DNA of 64,000 nt from assembly GCA_022451485.1 (NCBI GenBank), contig JAKUQS010000015.1:1-64000 (forward strand), in the 5' to 3' direction. Within the stretch, counting starts at the first letter, position 1; every line of letters starts with the position of its first letter. Below are positions 48,468 through 59,916 of this stretch, piece after piece. Position numbers and translations under genes: made by a program. This stretch comes from Gammaproteobacteria bacterium (GTDB lineage Bacteria; Pseudomonadota; Gammaproteobacteria; Arenicellales; UBA868). The notes under the pieces are model-generated. The model ran no database searches. It was not told the DNA's origin and saw only the letters and a program-made list of their open reading frames with translations.

Positions 48468-50555
48468 ATGAGCGCATCCAGTCGTCCAGCCAACCGGCTC
48501 GGTGAAGAAACCAGTCCGTACCTTCTGCAACACGCCTTCAATCCTGTGGACTGGTACCCCTGGGGCACCGAGGCCCTGGCGAGAGCCCGAAGTGAAGATC
48601 GCCCAATTCTCCTCTCCGTTGGTTATTCAGCCTGCCACTGGTGCCATGTGATGGAACGCGAATCGTTCGAAAATGACGCCATCGCAAACCTCATGAACTC
48701 GCTTTTCGTCAATATCAAAGTAGACCGCGAGGAACGCCCTGACCTTGACCGCATCTACCAGTTAGCACACCAATTACTCACTCGCCGACCGGGTGGCTGG
48801 CCCCTAACTGCCTTTCTGACACCCATCGACCACGCGCCGTTATTTGTCGGCACCTATTTCCCAGCCGAACCACATCACGGCATGCCTGGCTTTGGCGATC
48901 TGTTACAACAGGTCGCTCAACATTACACGAACAACCGCTCACAGATGGGAGATCATGCCAAAGCAATACGACAAGCGCTGCAACAGACTGAGCCGGGCTA
49001 CCAACACAGCACTGAACCTGCAGACACCATCACTCTTGAGACAGCAGCGCGCCAGCTTGAGGATGAATTCGATGCCGTCCATGGCGGCTTTGGCAAAGCA
49101 CCAAAGTTTCCGCATCCGACCCATCTATCGCTATTGCTCCGTCTAGCGTGGTCACAGAAATCGGCGCAGGGTTCTGCCTACCAAATGACAATCAAGACCC
49201 TGGGGGCAATGGCCAGCGGGGGGTTGTGGGATCACCTCACCGGGGGGTTTTACCGCTACGCCGTCGACGATCAATGGCGCATTCCGCACTTTGAAAAAAT
49301 GCTTTATGACAATGCGCAGTTGCTGCCTATATTTGCCGACGCCCACGCGCTTTGGGGACGCGAGGATTTCGGCAAGGTGGCTCGAGGAACCGCGGCCTGG
49401 GTCATCAACGAAATGCAGTCGGTCGAGGGTGGCTACTTCTCGACCATCGATGCCGATTCCGAAGGAGTAGAGGGTCGCTATTACGTCTGGGATGCAACCG
49501 AACTGAAGGACATCCTGGACCCTAAAGCGTGGTGCTTCGCATCGGCGCTTTTTGGACTCACCAATACCCCCAACTTTGAAGGACGGTGGCACTTCAACCA
49601 AGTGATGACTCCAGCTGAGGCCGGGCAAACGCTGAATCTATGTGCCACTGAGGCTGAGCAACTTTGGCATGAAATCCGAGAGACCTTGCGCTTACGACGT
49701 GAAGCTCGCATCCGTCCCGACCGCGATGAGAAAATCCTCACCGCATGGAACGGTTTGATGATTACCGGCATGGCGCGAGCGGGACGACGGCTGGGCGAAC
49801 CAAAGCTTGTGGACTCGGCCCAAGCCGCAGTCGACTTCATCACCGAACAGCTGTGGGATGGCCAACGACTGCTAGCGACAGCCCGGGCGGGTAAAGCCCA
49901 TCTTAATGCCTACCTCGATGACTACGTTTACCTGGCCAATGGATTGCTTGAACTCCTTCAGGCCAGATGGCGCACTCAGGATCTTTATCTCGCCTGTCAG
50001 TTACTGGACGCTCTGTTGACACACTTTCGCGATGCAGGCAGTCACGCCTTCTACTTCACCTCCGACGATCATGAGACGTTACTGCATCGGCCACGTCCCC
50101 TGATGGATGACGCGATCCCCTCTGGCAACGCCGTAGCGGCTAGAGCCCTTCTCGCCTTTGGACACCTCACCGGCAACGAGAACTATGTCGTGGCGGCGGA
50201 GCAATTGCTGCGCGAACTGGTGCCGGCCTGCACACGTTACCCAGCCGGCGCCAGCGCATTGCTCGAAGCCGAAGATGACCGCTTGGGGGAAATGGAAATT
50301 ATCGTCATTCGAGGCAAAGCAGACACGATCATGCGATGGGCAACTCCACTACACCGGGAGTACCATCCCCGACGCCTGATCTTTGCCATTGACGAGAACA
50401 CGCACGACCTGCCAACACTGCTGGCTACTCGGTCGAGCCAAGAAGAACCGGTCGCTTATGTGTGCCGTGGCTTCGAATGCAGCGCACCGCTGATCGGCGA
50501 ACACGCCTTTGAAGCCTGGAAACAATCAATCGCAGGGGAGGCCACACGCTCATGA
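48468..50555 (+). CDS. DUF255 / YyaL-SSP411 family thioredoxin-domain protein
   Basis: This 695-aa protein has an N-terminal thioredoxin-like domain (about residues 8-170) with CHWC at 56-59 in [14 protein letters not shown]. It is followed by a long (alpha/alpha) barrel like that of N-acylglucosamine epimerases and glycoside hydrolases ([27 protein letters not shown]). This is the conserved DUF255/YyaL family, whose human member is SPATA20. Its function is unknown; there is no signal peptide. Its stop overlaps the next start by ATGA. Confidence 0.9.
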   Translation: MSASSRPANRLGEETSPYLLQHAFNPVDWYPWGTEALARARSEDRPILLSVGYSACHWCHVMERESFENDAIANLMNSLFVNIKVDREERPDLDRIYQLAHQLLTRRPGGWPLTAFLTPIDHAPLFVGTYFPAEPHHGMPGFGDLLQQVAQHYTNNRSQMGDHAKAIRQALQQTEPGYQHSTEPADTITLETAARQLEDEFDAVHGGFGKAPKFPHPTHLSLLLRLAWSQKSAQGSAYQMTIKTLGAMASGGLWDHLTGGFYRYAVDDQWRIPHFEKMLYDNAQLLPIFADAHALWGREDFGKVARGTAAWVINEMQSVEGGYFSTIDADSEGVEGRYYVWDATELKDILDPKAWCFASALFGLTNTPNFEGRWHFNQVMTPAEAGQTLNLCATEAEQLWHEIRETLRLRREARIRPDRDEKILTAWNGLMITGMARAGRRLGEPKLVDSAQAAVDFITEQLWDGQRLLATARAGKAHLNAYLDDYVYLANGLLELLQARWRTQDLYLACQLLDALLTHFRDAGSHAFYFTSDDHETLLHRPRPLMDDAIPSGNAVAARALLAFGHLTGNENYVVAAEQLLRELVPACTRYPAGASALLEAEDDRLGEMEIIVIRGKADTIMRWATPLHREYHPRRLIFAIDENTHDLPTLLATRSSQEEPVAYVCRGFECSAPLIGEHAFEAWKQSIAGEATRS

Positions 50556-51379
50556 AAAGGACTCCAGGTTTCGCTCCCAAACGATCCGCCACCTGCGGGT
50601 CACTGCTTCTGTTCGCTTGTGCAATCGGCACTACAGCGAAAGCCGCAACAGAATTGGAATTTCAGCTGACCGATGGACACGAACCACGATCACTTCACAT
50701 CATCGTCAGTAAGGGGCACCTGCGACTTCAAAGTAGCGCTCAACCGGGTTTCGAGCTGCATTTCTCCGCACCGACCCAAATGGCTTACGTGATTAACCAC
50801 CCGCGGCGACAGTACGCGCACCTTGACCCGACCCAACTGGAGAAAAGCGGTGTCGCCGTATCGGGCCTGGTCGGTGCACTACAGAATCAGCTGTCTGGGC
50901 TCGACGACAGTCGCCGCAACCGCGTCAACGATTTCTTAAAAGGGCTCGGTCTTGGCAAACTGGACACCCCAACCAAGAACACCGAACCACTTCGCCTGAT
51001 GATGACCACCAAACGACGACGGGTTGCAGGCATCCCCTGCCATGAAGGGGAAGTTCTCGCGGGTAATGAACGACAAAGCCTGCTATGTCTGGAAGAGCCG
51101 GGCGCACTGGGCCTTCCCAACTCCGACCGCCAGACCCTAGTCGCTTTGATCCATTTTCTTATGACGCTCACTGAGTCAGCAAGCTCTCTCATGACAGCAT
51201 TGGGCATTACCCTGCCCCGTATAGTGCTTGGGAAAGACAGCACCTTGCCCATTGCCCTTACAGATTCCCAGCAACACCTGCAGCTCACTCTTACACGAGT
51301 CAGCATATCGCAACAAATCGTTAAGGTACCACTACCCAACGGGTATCGTGCCGTACCACTGCCCCTTATCGCACACTAA
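50552..51379 (+). CDS. secreted protein of unknown function
   Basis: This 275-aa protein has a signal peptide (about residues 1-32, cleavage near AKA-AT). The mature part begins with beta strands ([26 protein letters not shown]) followed by [24 protein letters not shown]. That layout resembles DUF4412-type proteins, which I cannot confirm. One Cys pair (IPCHEGE and LLCLEE) could form a disulfide. It overlaps the DUF255 gene by four bases (ATGA), so the two are translationally coupled. Confidence 0.65.
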   Translation: MKRTPGFAPKRSATCGSLLLFACAIGTTAKAATELEFQLTDGHEPRSLHIIVSKGHLRLQSSAQPGFELHFSAPTQMAYVINHPRRQYAHLDPTQLEKSGVAVSGLVGALQNQLSGLDDSRRNRVNDFLKGLGLGKLDTPTKNTEPLRLMMTTKRRRVAGIPCHEGEVLAGNERQSLLCLEEPGALGLPNSDRQTLVALIHFLMTLTESASSLMTALGITLPRIVLGKDSTLPIALTDSQQHLQLTLTRVSISQQIVKVPLPNGYRAVPLPLIAH

Positions 51380-51400
51380 TTGGACGAACTTCCTGGCCTT

Positions 51401-53362
51401 TCAACTCACCAGTTCAGGCCGATCCCTAAAATAATCCAATGCCTCAGGGTTGGCCAATGCATCCACATTCTTGATCGCCTCACCATGGAGCACGCGTTGT
51501 ACCGCCAACTCAACGATCTTGCCGCTCTTAGTGCGCGGAATATCCGGCACATCTAGAATGATCTCCGGCACATGCCTTGGCGTCGTATTGGAGCGAATAC
51601 GCTTTCGAATTTTGTCACGCAAATCATCGGTCAGTGCAATCCCCTCGCGCAACCGGACAAAAAGGACTACCCGCACATCACCCGCCCGCTGTTGCCCGAC
51701 AACCAGGCTTTCGATTACCTCATCGACCTGCTCCGCCTCACGATAAATCTCGGCCGTCCCGATGCGCACACCACCGGGATTGAGTACCGCATCAGAGCGA
51801 CCATAAATGACGAGGCCCCCGTGTTCGGTCTCGGCAACATAGTCCCCATGACACCACAACCCAGGGAATTTGTCGAAATAAGCCGCGTGGTACTTGTCCC
51901 CACTGGGATCATTCCAGAATCTGATGGGCATGGAGGGAAACGACTTACTGCAAGTGAGTTCCCCTTTTTCCCCGGGTCCCAGCACATTTCCTTGATCGTC
52001 ACGCACCTCGACTTTCATCCCCAAACCCTTAGCCTGAATCTCGCCTCGCCAAACCGGCTGTCCGGGGTGGCCACCAACAAAGCAGGACACAATGTCCGTG
52101 CCCCCGGCAATCGACGAAAGGCAAACATCCGTCTTAACCGCATCGTAAACATAATCAAAACTCTCCGGCATCAGTGGAGATCCAGTGGAAAGTATGGTCT
52201 TCAATGTAGAAAGGTCATGGGTGTCTCGAGGTCTGATACCGGCTTTCGCGGCCGCATCAATAAACTTGGCTGACGTGCCAAAAATAGTCATTTTTTCTTC
52301 TGTTGCAAAGTCGAACAACACATTGCCATCAGGATAAAATGGGGACCCGTCGTAGAGCAACAGCGTTGCCTCCGTGGCAAGCCCCGACACCAACCAGTTC
52401 CACATCATCCAACCACAGGTGGTGAAATAAAAAAATCGGTCGCCGGATTTCAGATCAGAATGCAGACGATGCTCCTTTAAGTGCTGCAGTAGCGTGCCGC
52501 CCGCACCGTGAACGATACATTTGGGCACACCGGTCGTCCCCGATGAATACATGATGTAAAGCGGCTGGTTAAAAGGCAATTGCGAAAAATCAATGTCCGC
52601 TGCTGTGGGCACCGCGTAGTCGTCCCATAACAAGGCGCCATCAACCGAACTGACCTTCGGTGCCGAATCGACCAAGGGCACTACCACGACTCGCCGCAGA
52701 GTCGGTAATCCGGCCTGAATATCGACCAGCCTGTCGATCGACTGATGCGCCTGTCCGCCATAAAAATAGCCATCAGCACTGAAAAGCACCGTGGGTTCAA
52801 TCTGCCCAAAACGGTCCAACACACCTCGCACACCAAAGTCGGGTGAACACGATGACCACACTGCACCGACCGCGGCGGTTGCCAAGGTAGCGATGATGGT
52901 CTCCGGCATATTCGGTAAGTAACCACACACCCGATCCCCCGGGCCGATGCCGTCGCGACGAAACGCAGCTGCGATGGCGGCCACCTGGGCGTAGAGTTGC
53001 GCGTAGGTTAGTTGTCGTTTTACCTGGTCTTCTGCGCGAAAAATAATTGCCGAACGGTCGTCTCGACGTCGGAGCAAATTCTCGGCGAAATTCAATCTGG
53101 CATCCGGGAACCATTGGGCACCGGGCATACGTTCAAGGTCATCTACGACACGATCGCTGCCGACATCACCACACACATCGCAGAACGACCACAGTGACCG
53201 CCAAAACTGGGCCGGATGGTCGACCGACCAACGATGCAATTGCCTGTAATCGTCGATCTCGACGTTCCAGGACTGGCGGACAACCTCAGCAAAACGAGTG
53301 ATGTTCGCCGACTGGATCCGCTCAGGCGCGGGGCGCCACAGGGGTTCTGTCACGTCTATCAT
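51401..53362 (-). CDS. aacS: acetoacetyl-CoA synthetase
   Basis: This 653-aa adenylate-forming enzyme activates acetoacetate to acetoacetyl-CoA. The ATP motif MYSSGTTGVPK is at residues 271-281. The family-specific SSIAGGTDIVSCFVGG and the catalytic lysine region PRTKSGK near the C-terminus are visible. Acetoacetate use or PHB-related metabolism is the usual context. Its start is divergent from proS with 147 bp between them. Confidence 0.94.
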   Translation of the reverse strand: MIDVTEPLWRPAPERIQSANITRFAEVVRQSWNVEIDDYRQLHRWSVDHPAQFWRSLWSFCDVCGDVGSDRVVDDLERMPGAQWFPDARLNFAENLLRRRDDRSAIIFRAEDQVKRQLTYAQLYAQVAAIAAAFRRDGIGPGDRVCGYLPNMPETIIATLATAAVGAVWSSCSPDFGVRGVLDRFGQIEPTVLFSADGYFYGGQAHQSIDRLVDIQAGLPTLRRVVVVPLVDSAPKVSSVDGALLWDDYAVPTAADIDFSQLPFNQPLYIMYSSGTTGVPKCIVHGAGGTLLQHLKEHRLHSDLKSGDRFFYFTTCGWMMWNWLVSGLATEATLLLYDGSPFYPDGNVLFDFATEEKMTIFGTSAKFIDAAAKAGIRPRDTHDLSTLKTILSTGSPLMPESFDYVYDAVKTDVCLSSIAGGTDIVSCFVGGHPGQPVWRGEIQAKGLGMKVEVRDDQGNVLGPGEKGELTCSKSFPSMPIRFWNDPSGDKYHAAYFDKFPGLWCHGDYVAETEHGGLVIYGRSDAVLNPGGVRIGTAEIYREAEQVDEVIESLVVGQQRAGDVRVVLFVRLREGIALTDDLRDKIRKRIRSNTTPRHVPEIILDVPDIPRTKSGKIVELAVQRVLHGEAIKNVDALANPEALDYFRDRPELVS

Positions 53363-53509
53363 TGCTCCTCTTCACTGTCCTCGCTTTATTTGCACGACAG
53401 GAAATACTGATTAATCCGGCGACTTCTTTCGTATCATATACTCTGGTCCCGTACTGTTGGCCATTTCGCACCCAGCAATTTCACCAACGCCCAAATCACG
53501 ATCCCTGTC

Positions 53510-55219
53510 ATGCGCACTTCTCAATTCCTCCTCGCCACGCTCAAGGAAACACCGGCTGACGCAGAGATCGTCAGTCATCAGCTGATGCTGCGAGCTGGTT
53601 TGATCCGTCAGGTTGCGGCGGGCATCTATAACTGGTTACCCACGGGCTTCCGCGTACTGCGAAAGGTTGAGCGTATCGTGCGCGAAGAAATGGACGCCAG
53701 CGGCGCCCAGGAAATGCTCATGCCGGCCGTGCAACCGGCTGAACTTTGGCAAGAATCAGGGCGCTGGGAAGACTACGGACCTGAATTACTGCGCCTGACC
53801 GATCGACACGATCGGGGGTTTTGCATAGGCCCTACCCATGAAGAGGTGATTAGCGTCCTCGCTCGCAGCGAAATTCGCAGCTATCGACAGTTGCCACTCA
53901 ACTTCTATCAAATACAGACCAAGTTCCGTGATGAGGTTCGACCTCGTTTTGGGGTGATGCGAGCGCGCGAATTCATCATGAAGGATGCGTACACCTTCGA
54001 TATCAGTGCGCAAGATATGCAACGCAGTTACGACATCATGTATGACGCCTACGCGCGAATATTTCAGCGCCTGGGCTTGGATGCCACCGCCGTCGAGGCG
54101 GACAGCGGTACCATTGGCGGTTCTCACTCCCATGAGTTTCATGTCATGGCTAACTCTGGCGAGGATGCTATCGCGCAATGCCTGGAAGCTGGTTACTCGG
54201 CCAATGTGGAAAAAGTGCCGCTGCCAATACCGAAACACACGCGCGCTAGCGCAACAGCAGAATTGAAAACGGTGGAAACCCCTGGCGTCCATACCATACA
54301 AGCCTTGTGCAAATTACTGACAGTCTCCCCAGAATCAACCCTAAAAACATTACTCGTTAAGGGCGTCGACGGGCCTGTGGCCCTGGTGCTTCGTGGAGAC
54401 CATGAACTAAACCAGGTCAAGGCCGAAGCGCTCGACCCAGTCGCTACCCCCCTGCAATTCACCGACGCCGAGGAAGTAAAAAAAGCTACCGGTGTAGAGC
54501 CAGGTTCCATTGGGCCGGTCAAGTTATCCATACCTGTCATTGCCGATTATGATGCCGTGCGGCTGGCCGATTTCGTCTGTGGCGCCAATATCGATGGACA
54601 CCACCTGGTTGGTGTGAACTGGGGCCGTGATCTTCCGGAACCGCAACAGGCCGATCTTCGACGGGCCATTGACGGCGACCCGTGTCCGCTGGACTCATCA
54701 AAATCGCTGACGATTCGCAGAGGGATCGAAGTCGGCCATGTCTTTCAGTTGGGCACCAAGTACAGCGAGGCATTAAATGTCACCTGCCTGGATGCGTCCG
54801 GCAAAACACAAACCCTTCATATGGGCTGTTACGGAATTGGCATCACCCGGATTGTCGCTGCCGCGATCGAGCAAAGCCATGATGAAAACGGCATCATCTG
54901 GCCTGACCCGATTGCACCGTTCGATGTCTGCATCGTTCCGATTGGGTTAAAAAAATCAGTCAACGTACAGGAAGCCGTCGAAAGCCTCTACCATCAACTA
55001 CACGCTGCTGGGTTTGAGGTGCTGCTAGATGACCGCGATGAACGGCCCGGCGTGATGTTCTCTGAGATGGATCTGATCGGAATACCGCACCGATTAGTGA
55101 TTGGTGAACGCGGACTTAAATCCGGTACCGTCGAGTATCGAAACCGCCGTGACCAAGCAGCGCGGGACTACCCGCTGGAGACCCTGGTCGAGACCCTAAA
55201 GACGCTGAGCAACATCTAA
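53510..55219 (+). CDS. proS: prolyl-tRNA synthetase, bacterial type
   Basis: This 569-aa class II synthetase charges tRNA-Pro. Motif 1 lies near residues 40-75 ([19 protein letters not shown]). Motif 2 is in [33 protein letters not shown]. The editing insertion lies between about 220 and 390, with [23 protein letters not shown], and the anticodon domain is at the end. Length matches the bacterial form. No clear ribosome site precedes ATG. Confidence 0.97.
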   Translation: MRTSQFLLATLKETPADAEIVSHQLMLRAGLIRQVAAGIYNWLPTGFRVLRKVERIVREEMDASGAQEMLMPAVQPAELWQESGRWEDYGPELLRLTDRHDRGFCIGPTHEEVISVLARSEIRSYRQLPLNFYQIQTKFRDEVRPRFGVMRAREFIMKDAYTFDISAQDMQRSYDIMYDAYARIFQRLGLDATAVEADSGTIGGSHSHEFHVMANSGEDAIAQCLEAGYSANVEKVPLPIPKHTRASATAELKTVETPGVHTIQALCKLLTVSPESTLKTLLVKGVDGPVALVLRGDHELNQVKAEALDPVATPLQFTDAEEVKKATGVEPGSIGPVKLSIPVIADYDAVRLADFVCGANIDGHHLVGVNWGRDLPEPQQADLRRAIDGDPCPLDSSKSLTIRRGIEVGHVFQLGTKYSEALNVTCLDASGKTQTLHMGCYGIGITRIVAAAIEQSHDENGIIWPDPIAPFDVCIVPIGLKKSVNVQEAVESLYHQLHAAGFEVLLDDRDERPGVMFSEMDLIGIPHRLVIGERGLKSGTVEYRNRRDQAARDYPLETLVETLKTLSNI

Positions 55220-55237
55220 CGTGTCCAGGGTAACTGA

Positions 55238-55513
55238 CTATCGAATGACGAAAGACTCGCGCCCGCTAGGGTGATCATCTGCCGGCTCTGTCTCTCGCAC
55301 CTTGTACACCTTCGCCGTGGGAGGACCCTGCCAAAGCCATGCAATAAGTTGGTCGACCGATGGGGACGGACCCTGGACCCTCACTTCAACACTGCCATCC
55401 GCAAGGTTACGTACCCAACCGCACACACCGAGAGAACGGGCCTTGTCGCGGGTTGCTAACCGAAATCCCACCCCTTGCACACACCCAACAACCTGTAACC
55501 CGCAAACCTTCAA
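55238..55513 (-). CDS. acyP: acylphosphatase
   Basis: This 91-aa small cytoplasmic enzyme cleaves acyl phosphates. The active site is Arg18 in VQGVGFR and Asn36 in GWVRNLADGSVEV. The start chosen is TTG 55513, which overlaps the adaptor gene stop (TTGA) and aligns with family N-termini. GAGGT lies about nine to ten bases upstream. GTG 55531 would give six more residues. It is the last gene of the SoxW-TolC-HlyD-acyP run. Confidence 0.92.
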   Translation of the reverse strand: MKVCGLQVVGCVQGVGFRLATRDKARSLGVCGWVRNLADGSVEVRVQGPSPSVDQLIAWLWQGPPTAKVYKVRETEPADDHPSGRESFVIR

Positions 55514-56289
55514 GGGGCTAAGACCTCGCACGAAGTCCCAACACGTAACGCCCGCCCTTTGCTTTCAAATTGAACGTGGACAGCGTAAAGAGCAGGATCA
55601 CCAGCAGTTTGAGCAACGCTCGGCTCAAGGGCTTTCCAGACCACCGTCCCCTCCCTAGCACCCTCATGCGTAACAACCCTCAAGCGCTGACCGAGGGCCA
55701 GATCACCCAGACGCACAGCCGGTAATACCAACACCGCGACATAGCGATCGACCGCTGCCAGGGTCAGCAACGGGCGCCGGAAGGCTTTGGGATTGACGTA
55801 CTGCCCTAAATCGATATGCAGATCGATAACGATCGCATCAAAAGGTGCCCGTACTTCAGTCAAAGCCAGGCGGTGCCTAATACGCTCACGTTTGAGAATA
55901 ACTCTCCGGTGTTCCAACTCAGATTGACGTGCCGCTGCTACCTCTTCGGCAAGTGCAACCCCGGACAAGGATCCCTCTGCATAAAGCGCTTGACTCCGCA
56001 CCAGCGTTTCCTGGCGATCTGCTACTTGGGCCGCCAATACCTCTTCTTTTGCGTTGACCCGCTGCATCGCCAGTTGCAAAGGCACAGGATCCAGCGTGAC
56101 CAGCACAGCACCTTTCGTTACCCGCTGACTCGGAGTGACTTTTACTGCTGATACCGATCCAGCGACTGCCGCATCGAGCGCTACCCGGCGCTGCCATTCG
56201 ACTGTGCAGTCAAGCGGCGCTGCCATTGCAATGACCGCACTCATCCACAGCACGCCACCCGTGCACACTACTCTCTGCCATCTCCTCAT
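55510..56289 (-). CDS. HlyD/RND-type periplasmic adaptor protein
   Basis: This 259-aa adaptor has a signal peptide (about residues 1-23). It contains a split lipoyl/barrel-sandwich region (SVSAVKVTPSQRVTKGAVLVTLDP and LTEVRAPFDAIVIDLHIDLGQYV), a helical hairpin between them (about 72-132), and a beta-barrel end. Such adaptors link an inner-membrane pump to TolC. It is shorter than most RND adaptors (about 360-400 aa). It overlaps the TolC gene by ATGA. No pump gene is in the window. Confidence 0.85.
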   Translation of the reverse strand: MRRWQRVVCTGGVLWMSAVIAMAAPLDCTVEWQRRVALDAAVAGSVSAVKVTPSQRVTKGAVLVTLDPVPLQLAMQRVNAKEEVLAAQVADRQETLVRSQALYAEGSLSGVALAEEVAAARQSELEHRRVILKRERIRHRLALTEVRAPFDAIVIDLHIDLGQYVNPKAFRRPLLTLAAVDRYVAVLVLPAVRLGDLALGQRLRVVTHEGAREGTVVWKALEPSVAQTAGDPALYAVHVQFESKGRALRVGTSCEVLAP

Positions 56290-57689
56290 CCAGTGCCTCC
56301 CTTTCCACCCAGCAACATCGGCCTACCCAACAGCGCGTCGAGCTTGGACCACAGAATCACGTTTTCGAATTCCACCTTCGCACTCTTCCACAATGCTTCA
56401 GCAACCTGTGCCTGTGCGTCACCCAGATCCGCCTTCACCTCCATCTCGTACAAAGATCGACTGCGATCCTGGTAGGCGCTGCGATAAGTCTCCTCAACCT
56501 CAGCAGCTATCCGGGCTACTTGGTTGATCCGGAGCTTATCGATGAGTGTCGTCAGCTGCAGCTGAACCCGGTGGGTTTCCTCAATCAGCTCTGCTTCGAG
56601 CGAAGCGAGATGAGCAGCGCGCTCGATGTGCGCCAAACGCTCGTGCGCCTCTACAGACACCAGGGGCACGCGTAACTGCAGTAAAGCGCGCACCCGATCA
56701 CGACTAAAGCCGGTAAAGTGATCGTAGTGCTGAAACGACAGCTCACCCGTCAGTCGCGGGCGGTCAACGCGTTGACTCAATAGCAGCGACTGTGTTGCTG
56801 CCTCGACGCGAACTCTAGCGCCCCTCAACGCCGGGTTGGCGTGCAAAGCCTCTGACAACAACACTTGATAGTCAGGTAAGGGACGATCGTTGTAATCCGC
56901 CAGATTCGGACGAACCAGATCCCGCGAACGTGAATTCGACCGCCCCATAGCCACCGCTAAATAATGTCGCGTACGCTGTCTTGCTAAATCGCTCTGTAAA
57001 CGGCGAACCCGCTGTGCCTGATAATCGCTTTCTCTCGCCTGCACTTCGACCGTCGAATAAGCGTCAAAACGCTCACGTCGTTCCCGCGCGCGTTTGAAAC
57101 GCAGGAAAGCCATTGTCATCTTCTCATCCTGAGCATAAAAGTGCAGATCCGCCAGCAGGACAGAAAAAAATCGTTCCATGACGTCGATGTGGCGGGCGTC
57201 TTGCAAAACATGAAACATCGCTTTGTCACTCGCGAGTTGCGCATTCGCAGCCCTGTGTCGACTCTCGCTCTGGCCAAAATCGCTGAGCGTAGTAGTCAAT
57301 GAAAGACTGTAGCGTCCATCACTCACTAAACCGCTCGTCAGCGCACTACCCTTGGCGACCGTCCGGGGTTCCAGAACTAAACCAATACGATAGTCCAAGC
57401 TCGCCCGTGTCGCAGCCACACGCGCCTCGCCCAATTCAATCGTCGCTCGATGGTGGAGTTGTAACAGGGGCTGGTCTCGCGCGATGGTCAGCGCGTCGAC
57501 CAGTGTTAGCGGTTCCGGAATCGCGGGTTTTTGTGCATGGACCTGAGATACCAGCAACACCAGTGCACTGAAGATCGCGACCCGGCTTGAAAAACTACTC
57601 AGTCGCTGGCCGTCAAGCGCGTCGGCAGATTCGCTTAGGGCATCAGCTCGCCGCGAGGCGTCGACGCTTGTATTGTGAAAATCGCTCAT
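56286..57689 (-). CDS. TolC-family outer membrane channel
   Basis: This 467-aa protein has long helical repeats typical of the TolC/OEP family (ALTIARDQPLLQLHHRATIELGEARVAATRASLDYR and a second copy with LHANPALRGARVRVEAATQSL). A signal peptide follows an unusually long 35-residue N-terminal tail before the hydrophobic segment VAIFSALVLLVSQVHA-QK. The annotated start overlaps the thioredoxin gene by 47 bases, so a shorter true N-terminus is possible, though no ATG exists closer to the signal peptide. It forms an outer-membrane exit duct. Confidence 0.86.
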   Translation of the reverse strand: MSDFHNTSVDASRRADALSESADALDGQRLSSFSSRVAIFSALVLLVSQVHAQKPAIPEPLTLVDALTIARDQPLLQLHHRATIELGEARVAATRASLDYRIGLVLEPRTVAKGSALTSGLVSDGRYSLSLTTTLSDFGQSESRHRAANAQLASDKAMFHVLQDARHIDVMERFFSVLLADLHFYAQDEKMTMAFLRFKRARERRERFDAYSTVEVQARESDYQAQRVRRLQSDLARQRTRHYLAVAMGRSNSRSRDLVRPNLADYNDRPLPDYQVLLSEALHANPALRGARVRVEAATQSLLLSQRVDRPRLTGELSFQHYDHFTGFSRDRVRALLQLRVPLVSVEAHERLAHIERAAHLASLEAELIEETHRVQLQLTTLIDKLRINQVARIAAEVEETYRSAYQDRSRSLYEMEVKADLGDAQAQVAEALWKSAKVEFENVILWSKLDALLGRPMLLGGKGGTG

Positions 57690-58206
57690 TCAAATAATGG
57701 CCATCGACCACAAACTCGCCCAGCCACAGAAACTCCTGTGTATTACGCGTCGTCCCGGTGTACTTCAGCAACAAACGACCGCGCGTATCAAAAAATGCAA
57801 AGAGTGGAGTTGCTCGAACCCGATGCGCTTCCAGAGCAAATTCTTTTTCAGTCATCTCTTTGCCCTGAAAATCGCTCATCGGTGCATCGCCCTCAGCATT
57901 CAGCACCAACACGCGGAAATAACGTCGGTAGTACCGTTGGACCTCGATATTGTTTAGTACGGTCTCCTTCATTCGCAGACACCAAGGACAGTCCGCTGTC
58001 TCAAACATGATCATGACACCGAACAGACCAGATGCCTCTGCTGTTTCAGCCTCTTCTGCCAAATCACCAAAACTGTCCTGGAAAAAGTATGCTGACGGAT
58101 CTCGGGGTGCAGCCGCATCAATCTTAGCAACAGCCGCAACGATCAAAACCAGCGAAAGCAGGATTTGCCAAGCCTGTTGCTGGTATTTCCCCTGTCTAGT
58201 CACCAT
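57643..58206 (-). CDS. SoxW-like periplasmic thioredoxin
   Basis: This 187-aa exported protein has a signal segment (about residues 14-32, ending near DAA-AP) and a thioredoxin fold. Its redox motif CPWC is in FETADCPWCLRMKE. The downstream RATPLFAFFDTRGRLLLKYTG and GHYLNERF resemble SoxW/DsbD-associated thioredoxins. Such proteins reduce or keep reduced periplasmic cysteines, for example in Sox proteins. The frame could extend to TTG 58239, but ATG 58206 is used. It overlaps the TolC gene by 47 bases. Confidence 0.8.
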   Translation of the reverse strand: MVTRQGKYQQQAWQILLSLVLIVAAVAKIDAAAPRDPSAYFFQDSFGDLAEEAETAEASGLFGVMIMFETADCPWCLRMKETVLNNIEVQRYYRRYFRVLVLNAEGDAPMSDFQGKEMTEKEFALEAHRVRATPLFAFFDTRGRLLLKYTGTTRNTQEFLWLGEFVVDGHYLNERFSQYKRRRLAAS

Positions 58207-58243
58207 AGGGGCAACGATACCGCAAAACCTGCAAACCAAAAAA

Positions 58244-58269
58244 AGAAGGCCCCGTTACCGGGGCCTTCT
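58244..58269 (-). terminator. rho-independent terminator of the LysM lipoprotein gene
   Basis: Two 11-base arms (AGAAGGCCCCG and CGGGGCCTTCT) flank the four-base loop TTAC. On the minus strand the hairpin is followed by a run of seven T. It lies 55 bp after the LysM lipoprotein stop and only 37 bp before the SoxW-like start. On the plus strand no T-run follows, so it should work in one direction. Confidence 0.9.
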
Positions 58270-58324
58270 GCAGTGATGTATCTGATTAATCAACAACTCC
58301 GATGGCCTCTCCAATCGAGCTCCG

Positions 58325-58825
58325 TTACCAACTGAGGGCTTTACGTAAGTACTGAATATCTGTGGCTTCGATTTCACCCAATACCCAAGCCCCACGGGTT
58401 TTCGCGTGGTTAACTGCGATATTGATCTGGGTCTGCGACAGATCCCGCTCTATGTGCAACACCTGGCCAGGATAGATCAAGTCGGGGTCGTAGATCTCGT
58501 CGCGGTTCCGCTTGTATAAAAGGGGCCACTGGTAGGGATCACCATAAACGGCGGGTTTGGCAGAAATGCCCCAAAGGTGATCACCTTTTTGCACCACATA
58601 TCCGACGATCCCCTGTGGTGCTGGGGTAACTGCCGCTGTCGTGGTGGTGGTCGCGGGTGCAGGGGTGACTGTCGTAGTACCTGTTGCAGTTGTCGCGGGT
58701 GCCGGGGTCGCCTGCGTCCCCTCTGACGCGGCCTGCGAGGCCTGCTTGGCCGTGACACAACCCGTCGCAAAAAGGCCCGTGGCTGCGAGTATCATAAGAG
58801 TGCGGATAGCCTTTCCGGTATTCAT
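58325..58825 (-). CDS. LysM-domain lipoprotein
   Basis: This 166-aa protein has a lipoprotein signal (residues 1-22) with the lipid-bearing Cys at 23 (ATGC). A Thr/Ala/Pro-rich linker (about 37-70) leads to a LysM domain (GYVVQKGDHLWGISAKP through PGQVLHIE). LysM binds peptidoglycan, so it probably sits in the outer membrane facing the wall. The C-terminus ends in a helical region (AVNHAKTRGAWVLGE). AGGA lies eight bases before ATG. A clear terminator follows the gene. Confidence 0.87.
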   Translation of the reverse strand: MNTGKAIRTLMILAATGLFATGCVTAKQASQAASEGTQATPAPATTATGTTTVTPAPATTTTTAAVTPAPQGIVGYVVQKGDHLWGISAKPAVYGDPYQWPLLYKRNRDEIYDPDLIYPGQVLHIERDLSQTQINIAVNHAKTRGAWVLGEIEATDIQYLRKALSW

Positions 58826-58952
58826 AAGTGAGGTCCTTTTAAAGGGAGGTGTATGTCGGAAAAACAGACCACTTGGCCGAGTATGCTAAAGCGCTGAATT
58901 AATTGAGCGGACGGTACCATTGGCCCATTTCACTGTCAACAAGGAGCCTGAT

Positions 58953-59893
<941 letters not shown>

Positions 59894-59916
59894 GCCACCA
59901 GAGCAGAAGAGTGTGT

